A program made the position numbers and the translations under genes. A stretch of 64,000 nucleotides of DNA from Ulvibacter algarum (GTDB lineage Bacteria > Bacteroidota > Bacteroidia > Flavobacteriales > Flavobacteriaceae), in the NCBI GenBank assembly GCA_947488905.1, contig CANLBJ010000002.1, forward strand, positions 124,001-188,000, in the 5' to 3' direction. Position 1 is the first letter of the stretch. Every line of letters starts with the position of its first letter. Shown in pieces: positions 10,438 through 19,683 of this stretch. Below the pieces are notes generated by a model. The model saw nothing but the letters and a program-made list of their open reading frames with translations. It searched no databases and was not told the origin of the DNA.

Positions 10438-12327
10438 ATGGAAAATAAAAAATTTGATTTAAACTCGCTTATTGGCTTCTTATTAATTGGAGGTATTCTT
10501 ATATGGATGCTTTATTTAAATAAGCCAAGTGAAGAAGAAATACTAGCAGAAGAAGCGAGAGTAGAAGCAGAAGCGGCAAAACAAGCTGCAGACAAACAAG
10601 CTGCAGATACAACTACTTTAACAGAGGCAACTCAAGAGATGGCTGCTGCGCCTAATGACTCACTTGCAATGGTACAACTTGCAAGTAAATTAGGTTCTTT
10701 TTCTTATTCAGGAAGTTTAGCATCTGCAACTAACGGTACTACAGTTGTAGAAAATGATGTTTTATATCTTGAGGTAAGTAATAAAGGTGGTTATGTAACA
10801 GAAGCAAGGTTAAAGAAATTTAATACATATGACTCTATACCTGTATACCTTATTAAGGACGGGAATTCTAGTTTTAATTTAAAGTTTACTTCAGAAAATA
10901 GAACTTTAAATACTAAAGATTTATTCTTTGAGCCTGCATTATCTCAAAATGGTCAAAATCAAGTTTTGACTATGCGTTTAAAAACTGCAGCAGATAAGTT
11001 TATAGAGTATCGCTATGAGTTGATACCTGGTGAGTATATGACTAATTTTGGTATACGTTCTCAAGGTTTAGACGGTGTACTTGACACAAGCCAGCCTCTA
11101 GAGATTGACTGGAAATTAAAAGGATATAGACACGCAAAAAGTATTGCTTACGAAAATAGATATACACGTTTAACCTATGAGTATGAAGGTAGTAAGCACT
11201 CTAAGTTAGACCCTACAGGAGAAGATGAAGAGTTAGAGAAAGAAGTAAGTTGGTTAAACTTCCGTCAGCACTTTTTTAGTTCAATGCTATTAACAGATGA
11301 TCCTTTTCAAGAAGTAAAGCTTTCTTCTGTAAACTTAGTAGAAGACGAAGAGATTGACACTGTTTTTACAAAACAATACGGAGCAAAAATGTTGCTAGCA
11401 CCTAAAGGTGGCGCACTGTCTTATAATATGAATATGTATTATGGACCTACAGATTATGAAATTTTTAAAAAATACGACCGTAATCTAGATGAAGCTATGC
11501 CATTAGGTTGGGGAATATTTGGTGTGATTAACAAGTATGTGATTATTCCTTTATTTGGTTTTTTAAGTACCTATTTAAGTGCTGGTATTGCAATTATTGT
11601 GATGACCATTTTAATCAAATTGATGCTTTCTTTTGTACAATACAAGCAGTTTTTAGCGCAAGCTAAGATGAAAGTATTGAAGCCAGAAATAGATGCGATA
11701 AAAGAAAAGTTTGAAGGTAACAAAATGAAGATTCAGCAAGAAACAATGAAGCTTCAAAACATTGCAGGTGCAAGCCCGTTAAAAGGATGTTTGCCCGCTT
11801 TATTGCAGATGCCAGTATTCTATGCTTTATTCACATTTTTCCCAACAGCGATTGCCTTAAGACAAAAAAGTTTCTTATGGGCAGATGATTTATCAAGCTA
11901 TGATACTGTATTAGATTTACCATTTACAATTCCTTTTTATGGAGATCACGTGAGTTTATTTCCTATACTAGCTTCTATCGCCATCTTCTTTTATATGACG
12001 ATGACAATGGGGCAAAGTATGCAGGCACAGCAACAGCCTGGTATGCCTAACATGAAGTTCTTAATGTACTTATCACCATTATTTATGTTAGTGTTTTTCA
12101 ACAATTATGCGAGTGGATTATCATTATACTACTTTATATCAAACTTGATTACCATTGGTTTAATGTTAGTGATAAAGAACTTTATTATTGACGAAGATAA
12201 AATACACGCACAGATACAAGTGAAAAAAGCGAAGCCAAAGAAACAAAACAAGTTTCAGAAAAAAATGGCAGATATGATGGAGCAAGCAGAACAGCAAAAA
12301 AACGCTGATAACAAAAAGAAAAAGTAG
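10438..12327 (+). CDS. yidC: Membrane protein insertase YidC
   Basis: Inserts and folds inner-membrane proteins, alone or with Sec. The 629-residue protein has the Gram-negative layout: an N-terminal membrane segment (about 8-25), a large periplasmic beta domain (about 60-345), then the conserved 60KD_IMP core with five membrane segments. Core blocks include LKPEIDAIKEKFEGNKMKIQQETMKL, GCLPALLQMPVFYALFTFF and the final NLITIGLMLVIKNFIID. The C-terminal tail is strongly basic (KKAKPKKQNKFQKK), as expected for ribosome contact. It is probably cotranscribed with pyrG. Confidence 0.96.
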   Translation: MENKKFDLNSLIGFLLIGGILIWMLYLNKPSEEEILAEEARVEAEAAKQAADKQAADTTTLTEATQEMAAAPNDSLAMVQLASKLGSFSYSGSLASATNGTTVVENDVLYLEVSNKGGYVTEARLKKFNTYDSIPVYLIKDGNSSFNLKFTSENRTLNTKDLFFEPALSQNGQNQVLTMRLKTAADKFIEYRYELIPGEYMTNFGIRSQGLDGVLDTSQPLEIDWKLKGYRHAKSIAYENRYTRLTYEYEGSKHSKLDPTGEDEELEKEVSWLNFRQHFFSSMLLTDDPFQEVKLSSVNLVEDEEIDTVFTKQYGAKMLLAPKGGALSYNMNMYYGPTDYEIFKKYDRNLDEAMPLGWGIFGVINKYVIIPLFGFLSTYLSAGIAIIVMTILIKLMLSFVQYKQFLAQAKMKVLKPEIDAIKEKFEGNKMKIQQETMKLQNIAGASPLKGCLPALLQMPVFYALFTFFPTAIALRQKSFLWADDLSSYDTVLDLPFTIPFYGDHVSLFPILASIAIFFYMTMTMGQSMQAQQQPGMPNMKFLMYLSPLFMLVFFNNYASGLSLYYFISNLITIGLMLVIKNFIIDEDKIHAQIQVKKAKPKKQNKFQKKMADMMEQAEQQKNADNKKKK

Positions 12328-12467
12328 TTTATAGCCGCAGTAATAATTTTCAGTAATAAAATGGACTGAATACTGTTACTGCCTACTAAACATTGGCACT
12401 CTTTTTGAAATATGGTAAAACGTTCAATAGAATAACAATTATCACGTTATACCTAAAAGTAAAACAT

Positions 12468-13157
12468 ATGCGTTTTTTAATACCTTTATTATTGTTTGTT
12501 GTTTCCTTCGGAAATGCACAAGAAATTAACCAAATGGACTCTAATGGTGAACGCCACGGAGTCTGGAAAAAATATTTTCCAAAAACAAAACAACTTCGTT
12601 ATGAAGGTGCTTTTGAACACGGAAAAGAAGTTGGTACATTTAAGTTTTATTGTGAAGAATGTAAAGACCAACCTACTGTTGTAAAAGAATTTACTCTAGA
12701 TAACTCCCTTGCAAATGTAAAATACTACACTGCAAAAGGAAAATTGGTGAGTGAAGGAAAGATGGAAGGAAAACTCAGAATAGGAGAGTGGCTTTATTTT
12801 CATAAAAAGAACTCAGAAGTAATGACGAGAGAGCAGTATGAAAACGGAAAGCTTGCAGGTAAAAAATATGTATACTACGGTAATGGTGTTGTAGCAGAAG
12901 AAGCTACCTATAAAGATGGGTTGTTAAACGGTCCTAGCTTATATTACAGTTATGATTCTAAATTATTGAAAGAATTATTTTATGTTAACGACAAACTAGA
13001 AGGTCCAGCAGTATATTATGATGCAAAAGGAGCAAAGCAGATGGAAGGGAAGTACGTTAATGATAGAAAGAAAGGCATCTGGAAATACTATATAAATGGA
13101 CAATTGGACAAAGAAGAAACATTCCCCAAGCCATTAAAGAAGAATATAAAAAACTAA
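12468..13157 (+). CDS. Exported MORN-repeat protein (YwqK-like)
   Basis: A 229-residue protein with a signal peptide MRFLIPLLLFVVSFGNAQ followed by at least six MORN-type repeats (for example NGERHGVWKKY, YEGAFEHGKEVGTFK, YKDGLLNGPSLYY, YVNDRKKGIWKYY). Such proteins are often auto-annotated as YwqK-family antitoxins, but in Bacteroidota they are usually stand-alone envelope proteins and no toxin partner is next to this one. An in-frame TTG at 12393 would put extra residues before the signal peptide, so the ATG at 12468 was chosen. A terminator follows. Confidence 0.8.
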   Translation: MRFLIPLLLFVVSFGNAQEINQMDSNGERHGVWKKYFPKTKQLRYEGAFEHGKEVGTFKFYCEECKDQPTVVKEFTLDNSLANVKYYTAKGKLVSEGKMEGKLRIGEWLYFHKKNSEVMTREQYENGKLAGKKYVYYGNGVVAEEATYKDGLLNGPSLYYSYDSKLLKELFYVNDKLEGPAVYYDAKGAKQMEGKYVNDRKKGIWKYYINGQLDKEETFPKPLKKNIKN

Positions 13158-13180
13158 AAGTCAATGTATTTTGGCTCAGT

Positions 13181-13210
13181 AAAAAAGTTCTCTTATGAGG
13201 ACTTTTTTTT
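13181..13210 (+). terminator. Rho-independent terminator after the MORN gene
   Basis: A nine-base-pair stem (AAAGTTCTC against GAGGACTTT, with one G-U pair), a four-base loop and an eight-T run. It overlaps the upstream promoter region of mnmA. Confidence 0.8.
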
Positions 13211-13216
13211 ATTAAT

Positions 13217-13224
13217 TACCTTTG
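13217..13224 (+). promoter_or_regulatory. Bacteroidota -7 box (TACCTTTG) for mnmA
   Basis: An exact TAnnTTTG match starting just after the MORN terminator. Six bases separate it from the mnmA ATG at 13231, so the mRNA leader would be nearly absent. Confidence 0.5.
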
Positions 13225-13230
13225 CATGTT

Positions 13231-14433
13231 ATGAAGAAAAAAAGAGTTGTTGTTGGTTTAAGTGGTGGTGTAGACTCTAGTGTTGCTGCTTATCTTTTAA
13301 AGGAACAAGGTTATGAGGTGATAGGTCTTTTTATGAAGAACTGGCACGATGATTCTGTAACCATCAGTGACGAGTGTCCTTGGCTAGATGATAGCAATGA
13401 CGCGATGTTAGTGGCACAAGCCTTAGATATTCCTTTTCAGACGGTAGATCTAAGTGTAGAGTATAAAGAGAAGATTGTAGACTACATGTTCTTAGAGTAT
13501 GAAAGAGGTCGCACGCCTAATCCAGATGTGCTTTGCAACCGTGAGATTAAGTTTGATGTTTTTTTAAAAATAGCACTAGATCTCGGTGCAGATTTTGTTG
13601 CAACAGGTCATTATTGTAGAAAAGGGATTGCTTCGGAAACATCAAATGATGGCACACCCATCTATCAATTATTAGCTGGTAAAGATCCAAACAAAGATCA
13701 AAGTTACTTTTTGTGTCAATTATCTCAAGAACAATTATCAAAAACATTATTTCCTGTTGGCGAACTTTTAAAACCAGAAGTGCGTAAAATTGCGTTAGAA
13801 CAAAACTTAGTTACCGCAGAGAAACGAGACTCTCAAGGTCTTTGTTTTATTGGTAAAGTAAGATTGCCAGAATTTTTACAACAAAAATTAGCACCTAAAG
13901 AGGGTAAAATAATAGAGATTGCAGTAGATAGCGATGTGTATAAAAAAACACCAGTTTCATTTATTTCTGAAACGCAAGAGCTTGAATATTTGTCTTTTAA
14001 ACAAACCTATACTATTTCCGAAGGAAAAATATTAGGAACTCATCAAGGCGCTCATTATTTTACAAAAGGACAACGTAAGGGGCTTGCTGTAGGTGGCACA
14101 AAAGAGGCGCTCTTTGTTATAGATACAGATGTAAATGAGAATGTTGTGTATACTGGACAAGGTAAATCGCATCCAGGTTTATATAGACGTGGTTTATTTA
14201 TTATGGAAGATGAGATACACTGGGTACGCCAAGATTTAGCTCTTGAAGTTGGAGAAAAAATGGAAGTAGAAGCTAGAATAAGGTATAGACAACCTCTAGA
14301 AAAAGCAACGTTACACCGCGTAAAAAAAGGATTATATGTTATCTTTGAGAATGCACAGTCTGCCATTGCAGAAGGGCAGTTTGCAGCATGGTATAAAGAA
14401 GAAGAATTGATAGGAAGTGGAGTGATTTCCTAA
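13231..14433 (+). CDS. mnmA: tRNA-specific 2-thiouridylase MnmA
   Basis: Thiolates U34 of tRNA-Lys, -Glu and -Gln. The 400-residue protein carries the ATP pyrophosphatase P-loop [12 protein letters not shown] near the start, the first catalytic cysteine context [14 protein letters not shown], the DQSYFLCQL block, the second cysteine in SQGLCFIGK and the C-terminal tRNA-binding barrel. An in-frame TTG three codons upstream was rejected because the ATG gives the standard [13 protein letters not shown] start. A T9SS subtilase gene follows by 15 bp. Confidence 0.96.
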   Translation: MKKKRVVVGLSGGVDSSVAAYLLKEQGYEVIGLFMKNWHDDSVTISDECPWLDDSNDAMLVAQALDIPFQTVDLSVEYKEKIVDYMFLEYERGRTPNPDVLCNREIKFDVFLKIALDLGADFVATGHYCRKGIASETSNDGTPIYQLLAGKDPNKDQSYFLCQLSQEQLSKTLFPVGELLKPEVRKIALEQNLVTAEKRDSQGLCFIGKVRLPEFLQQKLAPKEGKIIEIAVDSDVYKKTPVSFISETQELEYLSFKQTYTISEGKILGTHQGAHYFTKGQRKGLAVGGTKEALFVIDTDVNENVVYTGQGKSHPGLYRRGLFIMEDEIHWVRQDLALEVGEKMEVEARIRYRQPLEKATLHRVKKGLYVIFENAQSAIAEGQFAAWYKEEELIGSGVIS

Positions 14434-14448
14434 AAAAAAAAGAGAATT

Positions 14449-16071
14449 ATGAAAAAAATAATACTATTAGTACTGGTTGCACTTGCAACACAGACAGGAT
14501 GGGCACAAGAAGATGCTTTAGTGTTTTTTAGTGCAAAGGCAGATGTTGCGGCATCATTAGCAAACCCAATATCTATTTTAACTCAAGATGCTTTAGATAG
14601 AAAAGCAATGCATGGCGTAGCTATAGATGAAAGAGATGTACCTGTTGATGAAAATAATATTGCAATGCTAAAGGCAGAACCTGGTATTACGGTATTCTCA
14701 AAATCTAAATGGATGAACGCAGCTTATGTGCGTGGTGGTCAGTCAAACATAGAAAATCTTGTTGGTAATGGTTATGTAGAAGCCGTAGAGTTTATGAATA
14801 AATCTCTAAATCTTGCGCCTATTACACCTTTTTCAAGTGAAAATAAGTTTGACCAAGAAAATAGTTTTGTTAGCACTGTTTACAATTACGGTGATGCAAC
14901 TAACCAAACAGAGATGATTAGCATGGATTATATTCACGAGCAAGATTTTACAGGAGAAGGTATGGTTGTAGCGTTTATGGATAGTGGTTTTCCTAATGTG
15001 TTTACAAACCCTGCTTTTAGTCATGTTGTAAATGAGGGTCGTTTTTTAGGTACTTATGACTTTGCTTTGAGACAAACTAACGTTGATGGTACTGGTACAC
15101 ATGGTGCTAACACATTGAGTGATGCGGCAGCAATAGTAGATAATGAGTTTGTAGGTACAGCACCAGATGCATCTTATTATTTGTTTAGAACAGAATACGC
15201 ACCTTCAGAAAACCCAGTAGAAGAAGCTTGGTGGGTAGAGGCATTAGAAAGAGCAGATAGTTTAGGAGTAGATGTTGTAAATACTTCTTTAGGGTATCAA
15301 GATTATGATGACTCATCTTATAGTCACACATATTCAGATTTAGATGGGCAAACTACTATAGGTGCTAGAGGAGCAAACCACGCGTTTGATAAAGGAATGT
15401 TATTAGTAACTTCTGGTGGTAATGATGGTAATGGTTTTGGTACTGTAGCAACACCAGCAGATGCTCCAGGAGTATTGAGTATTGGTGCAGTAGATAGTAG
15501 TGGTAATTATGCTTCTTTTAGCTCTAGAGGACCAACAGTAGATGGTCGTATTAAGCCAGATGTAATGGCACAAGGAGCAAGCGCAGCAGTAGTAGATACA
15601 GACGGAAATGTAACTACAAGCAGTGGTACTTCTTTTAGTGGGCCTATTATGGCAGGTGCTGTGACAAGTTTATGGCAATCAAGACCAAATACACCTAATG
15701 GTGAATTAATGCAAATTGTGAGAGAATCTGCACATTTATATAATAACCCAACAGACGAAATGGGATATGGAATCCCAAATTTTGAATCTGCTTATTTATC
15801 ACTTCAGGCATTATCTGTAGAAGATAAAATATTAGCAAATAACTTTGCCGTGTATCCAAATCCAGTAAGAGATAGATTAAATATTTCTTTTCCTGAACAA
15901 GTTACTTCTGCTACTATGACTTTGTATAATATTTTAGGGTCAAAGGTGTTAGAACAACAAATCTCTGCTACAAATAATAGTCTAGAGGTATCAGATCTTA
16001 AGTCTGGTGTATATCTAGCAAGTATTTCTTCAGAAGGAAAAACAAACAGTTTTAAGATTATTAAAGAATAA
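14449..16071 (+). CDS. Secreted subtilisin-like (S8) serine peptidase with T9SS sorting tail
   Basis: A 540-residue protease exported by Sec (signal peptide to about residue 19) and then by the type IX system. The S8 triad is visible as D178 (VVAFMDSG), H218 (DGTGTHGAN) and S395 (SSGTSFSGP), with the oxyanion asparagine likely N325 (TSGGN). A propeptide-like region occupies about 20-150. The last 80 residues (FAVYPNPVRDRLNIS... ending SFKIIKE) are a type A T9SS C-terminal domain, so the enzyme should be released or surface-anchored. It starts 15 bp after mnmA, an unlikely functional partner, so the pair may simply share a promoter. Confidence 0.93.
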   Translation: MKKIILLVLVALATQTGWAQEDALVFFSAKADVAASLANPISILTQDALDRKAMHGVAIDERDVPVDENNIAMLKAEPGITVFSKSKWMNAAYVRGGQSNIENLVGNGYVEAVEFMNKSLNLAPITPFSSENKFDQENSFVSTVYNYGDATNQTEMISMDYIHEQDFTGEGMVVAFMDSGFPNVFTNPAFSHVVNEGRFLGTYDFALRQTNVDGTGTHGANTLSDAAAIVDNEFVGTAPDASYYLFRTEYAPSENPVEEAWWVEALERADSLGVDVVNTSLGYQDYDDSSYSHTYSDLDGQTTIGARGANHAFDKGMLLVTSGGNDGNGFGTVATPADAPGVLSIGAVDSSGNYASFSSRGPTVDGRIKPDVMAQGASAAVVDTDGNVTTSSGTSFSGPIMAGAVTSLWQSRPNTPNGELMQIVRESAHLYNNPTDEMGYGIPNFESAYLSLQALSVEDKILANNFAVYPNPVRDRLNISFPEQVTSATMTLYNILGSKVLEQQISATNNSLEVSDLKSGVYLASISSEGKTNSFKIIKE

Positions 16072-16155
16072 AACTTTTGAAGTCGAAATCAAAATCGAAT
16101 TTGAAGATACATTGAAAATCTGATGATGCTGGCTTTGGAGTTTTAAAATGTGCCT

Positions 16156-17091
16156 ATGAATAAAATCACCCAACTTTTTAATATAAAATATCCACTTATT
16201 CAAGCAGGAATGATCTGGAACAGTGGCTGGCGATTAGCAAGTGCTGTGAGTAATGCAGGTGGATTAGGAATAATAGGTGCTGGATCTATGTATCCAGACG
16301 TGCTTAGAGAACATATATTAAAATGCCAAGCAGCAACAGACAAACCTTTTGGTATCAATGTCCCAATGTTATATCCTAACATTGATGAGATAATTGCCAT
16401 TATTATTGAGCTAGGAGTAAAAATTGTTTTTACCTCTGCAGGAAACCCAAAAACACATACGGCTAACCTTAAATCTCACGGGATTGTAGTGGTGCATGTG
16501 GTGAGTAGTGTGAAGTTTGCACTAAAGGCACAAGATGCAGGAGTAGATGCAGTAGTAGCAGAAGGTTTTGAGGCTGGAGGTCACAATGGTCGTGATGAGA
16601 CAACTACCTTTACGTTAATTCCAATGGTGAAAGAAGTGTTAGATATCCCACTAATCGCAGCAGGAGGTATTGCTACCGGAAGAGGTATGCTAGCTGCTAT
16701 GATTCTTGGAGCAGACGCCGTACAGGTAGGAAGTAGATTTGTTGCCAGTGAAGAATCTAGCGCACACCGTGCTTTTAAAGACCTTGTAGTCAATGCAAAA
16801 GAGGGCGACACCCTTTTAACTTTAAAAGAATTAGCACCCGTACGTTTATTAAAAAACAAATTTTTTGATGATGTGATGGAGCTTTACACGACCAATCCAT
16901 CAAAAGAAGATTTAATAAAATTACTAGGTAGAGCACGCGCAAAGAAAGGAATGTTTGAAGGTGACCTGGTAGAAGGAGAACTAGAAATAGGCCAGATCGC
17001 AGGGCTAATTCACGATATTAAACCTGCTGCTGAAATTGTAAAAGAGATTATTGCAGAGTTTGAGGCTTTGAATGGAAAGAAGGTTTTATAG
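16156..17091 (+). CDS. Nitronate monooxygenase / NAD(P)H-dependent flavin oxidoreductase
   Basis: A 311-residue FMN-dependent TIM barrel of the 2-nitropropane dioxygenase family. Visible motifs are YPLIQAGMIW at the N-terminus, VVAEGFEAGGHNG in the middle (the GGH loop with the candidate catalytic His) and PLIAAGGIATGRGMLAAMILGADAVQVGSRF for phosphate binding of FMN. Members oxidise nitronates or reduce quinones, and the substrate cannot be told. A GTG at 16150 is in frame, but the ATG at 16156 gives the usual MNKITQLFNIKYP start. A second paralogue is at 55462. Confidence 0.87.
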   Translation: MNKITQLFNIKYPLIQAGMIWNSGWRLASAVSNAGGLGIIGAGSMYPDVLREHILKCQAATDKPFGINVPMLYPNIDEIIAIIIELGVKIVFTSAGNPKTHTANLKSHGIVVVHVVSSVKFALKAQDAGVDAVVAEGFEAGGHNGRDETTTFTLIPMVKEVLDIPLIAAGGIATGRGMLAAMILGADAVQVGSRFVASEESSAHRAFKDLVVNAKEGDTLLTLKELAPVRLLKNKFFDDVMELYTTNPSKEDLIKLLGRARAKKGMFEGDLVEGELEIGQIAGLIHDIKPAAEIVKEIIAEFEALNGKKVL

Positions 17092-17132
17092 TGACATATT
17101 AATTTTATTAAACTGTAGAAGTAATTAACTAC

Positions 17133-17696
17133 ATGGAAAATTTAAAGAACTGCATATTGAGTCAAGTTACAGTTGAGAAAAACTCGCTAGACAATATTCT
17201 TTCAGTTTTTGAACCTTTTGAAATAGCTAAAGGAGAATTTTTTCTTAAATCTGGAAAAATCTGTAGGCAAATGGCATTTATTGATTCGGGTTTTATGAGA
17301 ATGTATGACATTGTAGATGGAAAAGAAATAACCCTATGGATAGGTAGTGATAGTAAATTTATAACTTCACTTTCAAGTTTTGTTTTTGAGACGAGTAACA
17401 ATTGGAATATACAGGCAATTACTGACTGTAAACTTCACATTATAAGCCGAGATAATCATATGAAACTTAGTAAAAATGAACCTAAATGGTTAGAGTTTGA
17501 TAATTTTTTATTGGCAAATTCTTTCGCCTTACTTGAGAAAAAAATGTTCACTCAACTTCACACTACTGCAAAACAAAGGTTTCTTAATTTAAGAGATGAA
17601 GAACCTAATCTTTTTAAATATGTTCCGCTACAATATATAGCTTCTATGCTAGGGATAACACCAGAGTCATTAAGTAGACTAAGAAAAATGAATTAA
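17133..17696 (+). CDS. Crp/Fnr-type transcriptional regulator
   Basis: A 187-residue protein with a cyclic-nucleotide-binding-like beta barrel (about 25-115, with FEIAKGEFFLKSGKICRQMAFIDSGFMRMY) and a short C-terminal helix-turn-helix (PLQYIASMLGITPESLSRLRKMN). This short form is very common in Bacteroidota. The residues that bind cAMP phosphate in E. coli Crp are not evident, so the ligand is unknown. The next gene, a small membrane protein 65 bp downstream on the same strand, could be its target. Confidence 0.85.
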   Translation: MENLKNCILSQVTVEKNSLDNILSVFEPFEIAKGEFFLKSGKICRQMAFIDSGFMRMYDIVDGKEITLWIGSDSKFITSLSSFVFETSNNWNIQAITDCKLHIISRDNHMKLSKNEPKWLEFDNFLLANSFALLEKKMFTQLHTTAKQRFLNLRDEEPNLFKYVPLQYIASMLGITPESLSRLRKMN

Positions 17697-17761
17697 TTAT
17701 CATTTGTCAAGAGTAATTGTTGTTTGTTTGAGGAAATTTGCAGAATAAAAATTTCAAACAT

Positions 17762-18145
17762 ATGAACAAATTACAGAAAGCTTTAAAAATAAATTCATTA
17801 TTCTCAAGCGTCTCAGGGATATTACTAGTTTTGTTGAATCAACAAATTGCAAAATTATTTAGAACTAGTAATAATACAGTTTTTTGGATAGTCGGAATAA
17901 TTTTGATATTTTTTGCACTTACTATCTGGTATGAAATAAGGAAACAGAGAAATCTTGCTGTAAGTTGGATTATTATTCAAGATTACATTTGGGTTTTAGG
18001 AAGTTTAATTCTTATAATATTCAATCCGTTTAATATTTCAATGATAGGAAATTTAATAATCGGGATAGTAGCTTTAGTTGTTTTATTTATGGGAATAAAT
18101 CAAATGATTGCACTTAAAACAACTATAACCAGCAAGGATGTGTGA
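17762..18145 (+). CDS. Four-helix membrane protein, function unknown
   Basis: A 127-residue hydrophobic protein with about four membrane segments (about 15-30, 42-58, 70-90 and 98-117) and no soluble domain. It lies directly after the Crp-like regulator, a frequent regulator-target arrangement, but no function can be assigned. An in-frame TTG at 17738 would add eight polar residues, and the ATG at 17762 was preferred. Confidence 0.6.
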   Translation: MNKLQKALKINSLFSSVSGILLVLLNQQIAKLFRTSNNTVFWIVGIILIFFALTIWYEIRKQRNLAVSWIIIQDYIWVLGSLILIIFNPFNISMIGNLIIGIVALVVLFMGINQMIALKTTITSKDV

Positions 18146-18297
18146 AAAAACGCGCAAATAGTTTCTAACAAGCTGGTTTAAAAATTTGTGAACTCTTTAT
18201 TTTGTTTTAAAGTCTTATGACATGGGTACTTTTACAAAGTGATCTTTCATCTTTATCATAAAAAAATTAAATAGTATTACTTCAAAAAGGGGAAGTG

Positions 18298-18328
18298 TTT
18301 GATAAATACGCGCATTAAAGTATCTTTA
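18298..18328 (+). promoter_or_regulatory. Promoter of the DUF1456 gene
   Basis: A -33 TTTG (18298-18301) and a -7 TATCTTTA (18321-18328, one mismatch to TAnnTTTG) with exactly 19 bases between. It ends 15 nt before the ATG at 18344. Confidence 0.6.
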
Positions 18329-18343
18329 CCCTAAAACCAAAAT

Positions 18344-18595
18344 ATGCCATTAAATAACAACGATATATTTAAAAAACTACGAGTTGCACACAAGCTGCGC
18401 GATGATGATATTGTAAAGATTCTTCAACTAGTAGATTTTAGTGTCACTAAAAGTGAATTAAATGCCTTTTTCAGAAATGAAGAGCACCCTAAATATATGG
18501 AAGTAGGGGATCAGATTCTTCGTAATTTTTTAAATGGATTAATTATTCATTTAAGAGGACCAATGCCTCCCAAGCAACCTAAGAAAAAGGACTAA
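18344..18595 (+). CDS. DUF1456 family protein, single-copy form
   Basis: An 83-residue protein matching one repeat of the DUF1456 (YehS-like) family: NNNDIFKKLRVAHKLRDDDIVKIL, then FFRNEEHPKYMEVGDQILRNFLNGLIIHLRG. E. coli YehS is about twice this length with two copies, and here only one is present with a short Lys/Pro-rich tail. The family's function is unknown. It has its own well-spaced promoter. Confidence 0.8.
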   Translation: MPLNNNDIFKKLRVAHKLRDDDIVKILQLVDFSVTKSELNAFFRNEEHPKYMEVGDQILRNFLNGLIIHLRGPMPPKQPKKKD

Positions 18596-18624
18596 AAGCA
18601 TTTTACAATTGTAAGGGTATCCCG

Positions 18625-18632
18625 TATCTTTG
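18625..18632 (+). promoter_or_regulatory. Bacteroidota -7 box (TATCTTTG) for the dual isomerase gene
   Basis: An exact TAnnTTTG match 23 nt upstream of the ATG at 18656, between the DUF1456 stop and the isomerase start. Confidence 0.6.
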
Positions 18633-18655
18633 CAAAAAATTTAATAAAAAGAATT

Positions 18656-19591
18656 ATGCAAGACGGAATATACGTTAAGATCACAACAGAAAAAGGAGAA
18701 ATCCTTGGTCAACTACATTACAAGAGAACACCAGGAACGGTGGCAAACTATGTAGCACTAGCAGAAGGAAACCTAGAAAACGAAGCTAAACCACAAGGAA
18801 CACCTTATTATGATGGGTTAACATTTCACCGTGTAATTCCAGATTTTATGATTCAAGGTGGAGACCCAGCAGGAACAGGAGCTGGAGGTCCAGGTTATAA
18901 GTTTGATGATGAGTTTCACCCAGAATTAAAGCATGATAAGCCAGGTATCTTTTCTATGGCAAATGCAGGACCAGGAACTAACGGTTCTCAGTTTTTTATC
19001 ACACACGTACCTACAGATTGGCTAGACGGAAAACACACTGTTTTTGGTGAGGTTATTGAAGGAATGGATGTTGTAAATGGTGTAGCTCAAGGTGATAGCA
19101 TCCAGAAAATGGAGATTATAAGAGTAGGTGACGATGCAAAAGCATTTAATGCGGTAGAAACTTTCAGAAAATTTAGCGGAGCTAAAGCAGAAAGAGAAGC
19201 TGCAGCAAAAAAAGCGCAAGAGCAATCAATGGGCGACCTTGTAGCTGGTTTTGATAAAACAGAAAGCGGATTATACTACAAGATTATACAAAAAGGTGAT
19301 GGACCAAAACCAGAATCTGGTAATACTGTTTCTGTACACTACAAAGGGATGTTAGCAGACGGTACTACGTTTGATTCTTCTTACAAAAGAGGAAACCCAA
19401 TTGACTTTCCAGTAGGAATGGGACATGTAATTGCAGGATGGGATGAAGGTATCTTATTGTTAAACAAAGGAGATAAAGCTCGTTTTGTAATCCCAAGTGA
19501 TTTAGGGTACGGAGCACAAGGTGCAGGAGGTGTAATACCACCCAATGCTACTTTGGTTTTTGACGTTGAGTTAATGGACATCAAAAGTTAA
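18656..19591 (+). CDS. Dual peptidyl-prolyl isomerase: cyclophilin fused to FKBP
   Basis: A 311-residue fusion of two unrelated proline isomerase folds. Residues 1 to about 165 are a cyclophilin ([51 protein letters not shown]). A charged Ala/Lys/Glu linker at about 175-198 leads to an FKBP domain at about 202-311 ([55 protein letters not shown]). There is no signal peptide, so it should be cytoplasmic and act in protein folding. Such dual-family immunophilins have been described in flavobacteria. A promoter box precedes it and a strong terminator follows, so it is monocistronic. Confidence 0.93.
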   Translation: MQDGIYVKITTEKGEILGQLHYKRTPGTVANYVALAEGNLENEAKPQGTPYYDGLTFHRVIPDFMIQGGDPAGTGAGGPGYKFDDEFHPELKHDKPGIFSMANAGPGTNGSQFFITHVPTDWLDGKHTVFGEVIEGMDVVNGVAQGDSIQKMEIIRVGDDAKAFNAVETFRKFSGAKAEREAAAKKAQEQSMGDLVAGFDKTESGLYYKIIQKGDGPKPESGNTVSVHYKGMLADGTTFDSSYKRGNPIDFPVGMGHVIAGWDEGILLLNKGDKARFVIPSDLGYGAQGAGGVIPPNATLVFDVELMDIKS

Positions 19592-19612
19592 TAACATCTT
19601 TTAAATACTATT

Positions 19613-19644
19613 AAAAACGCTCCTAATTGTTAGGAGCGTTTTTT
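19613..19644 (+). terminator. Rho-independent terminator after the isomerase gene
   Basis: A near-perfect 14-bp stem built on ACGCTCCTAA / TTAGGAGCGT with a three-base loop, flanked by A5 and T6. Confidence 0.88.
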
Positions 19645-19683
19645 AGTTTTAACAAGTTTTAATTATATACTATTTCCGAAGCA

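Noticed and set aside
12468-13157. A YwqK-type toxin-antitoxin module
   Set aside because: The MORN protein has a signal peptide and no toxin gene is adjacent, so the antitoxin label commonly attached to this family is not supported here.
13181-13224. Possible attenuator before mnmA
   Set aside because: The hairpin is a plain terminator for the MORN gene and the mnmA -7 box lies after it, so no leader-based control is needed to explain it.
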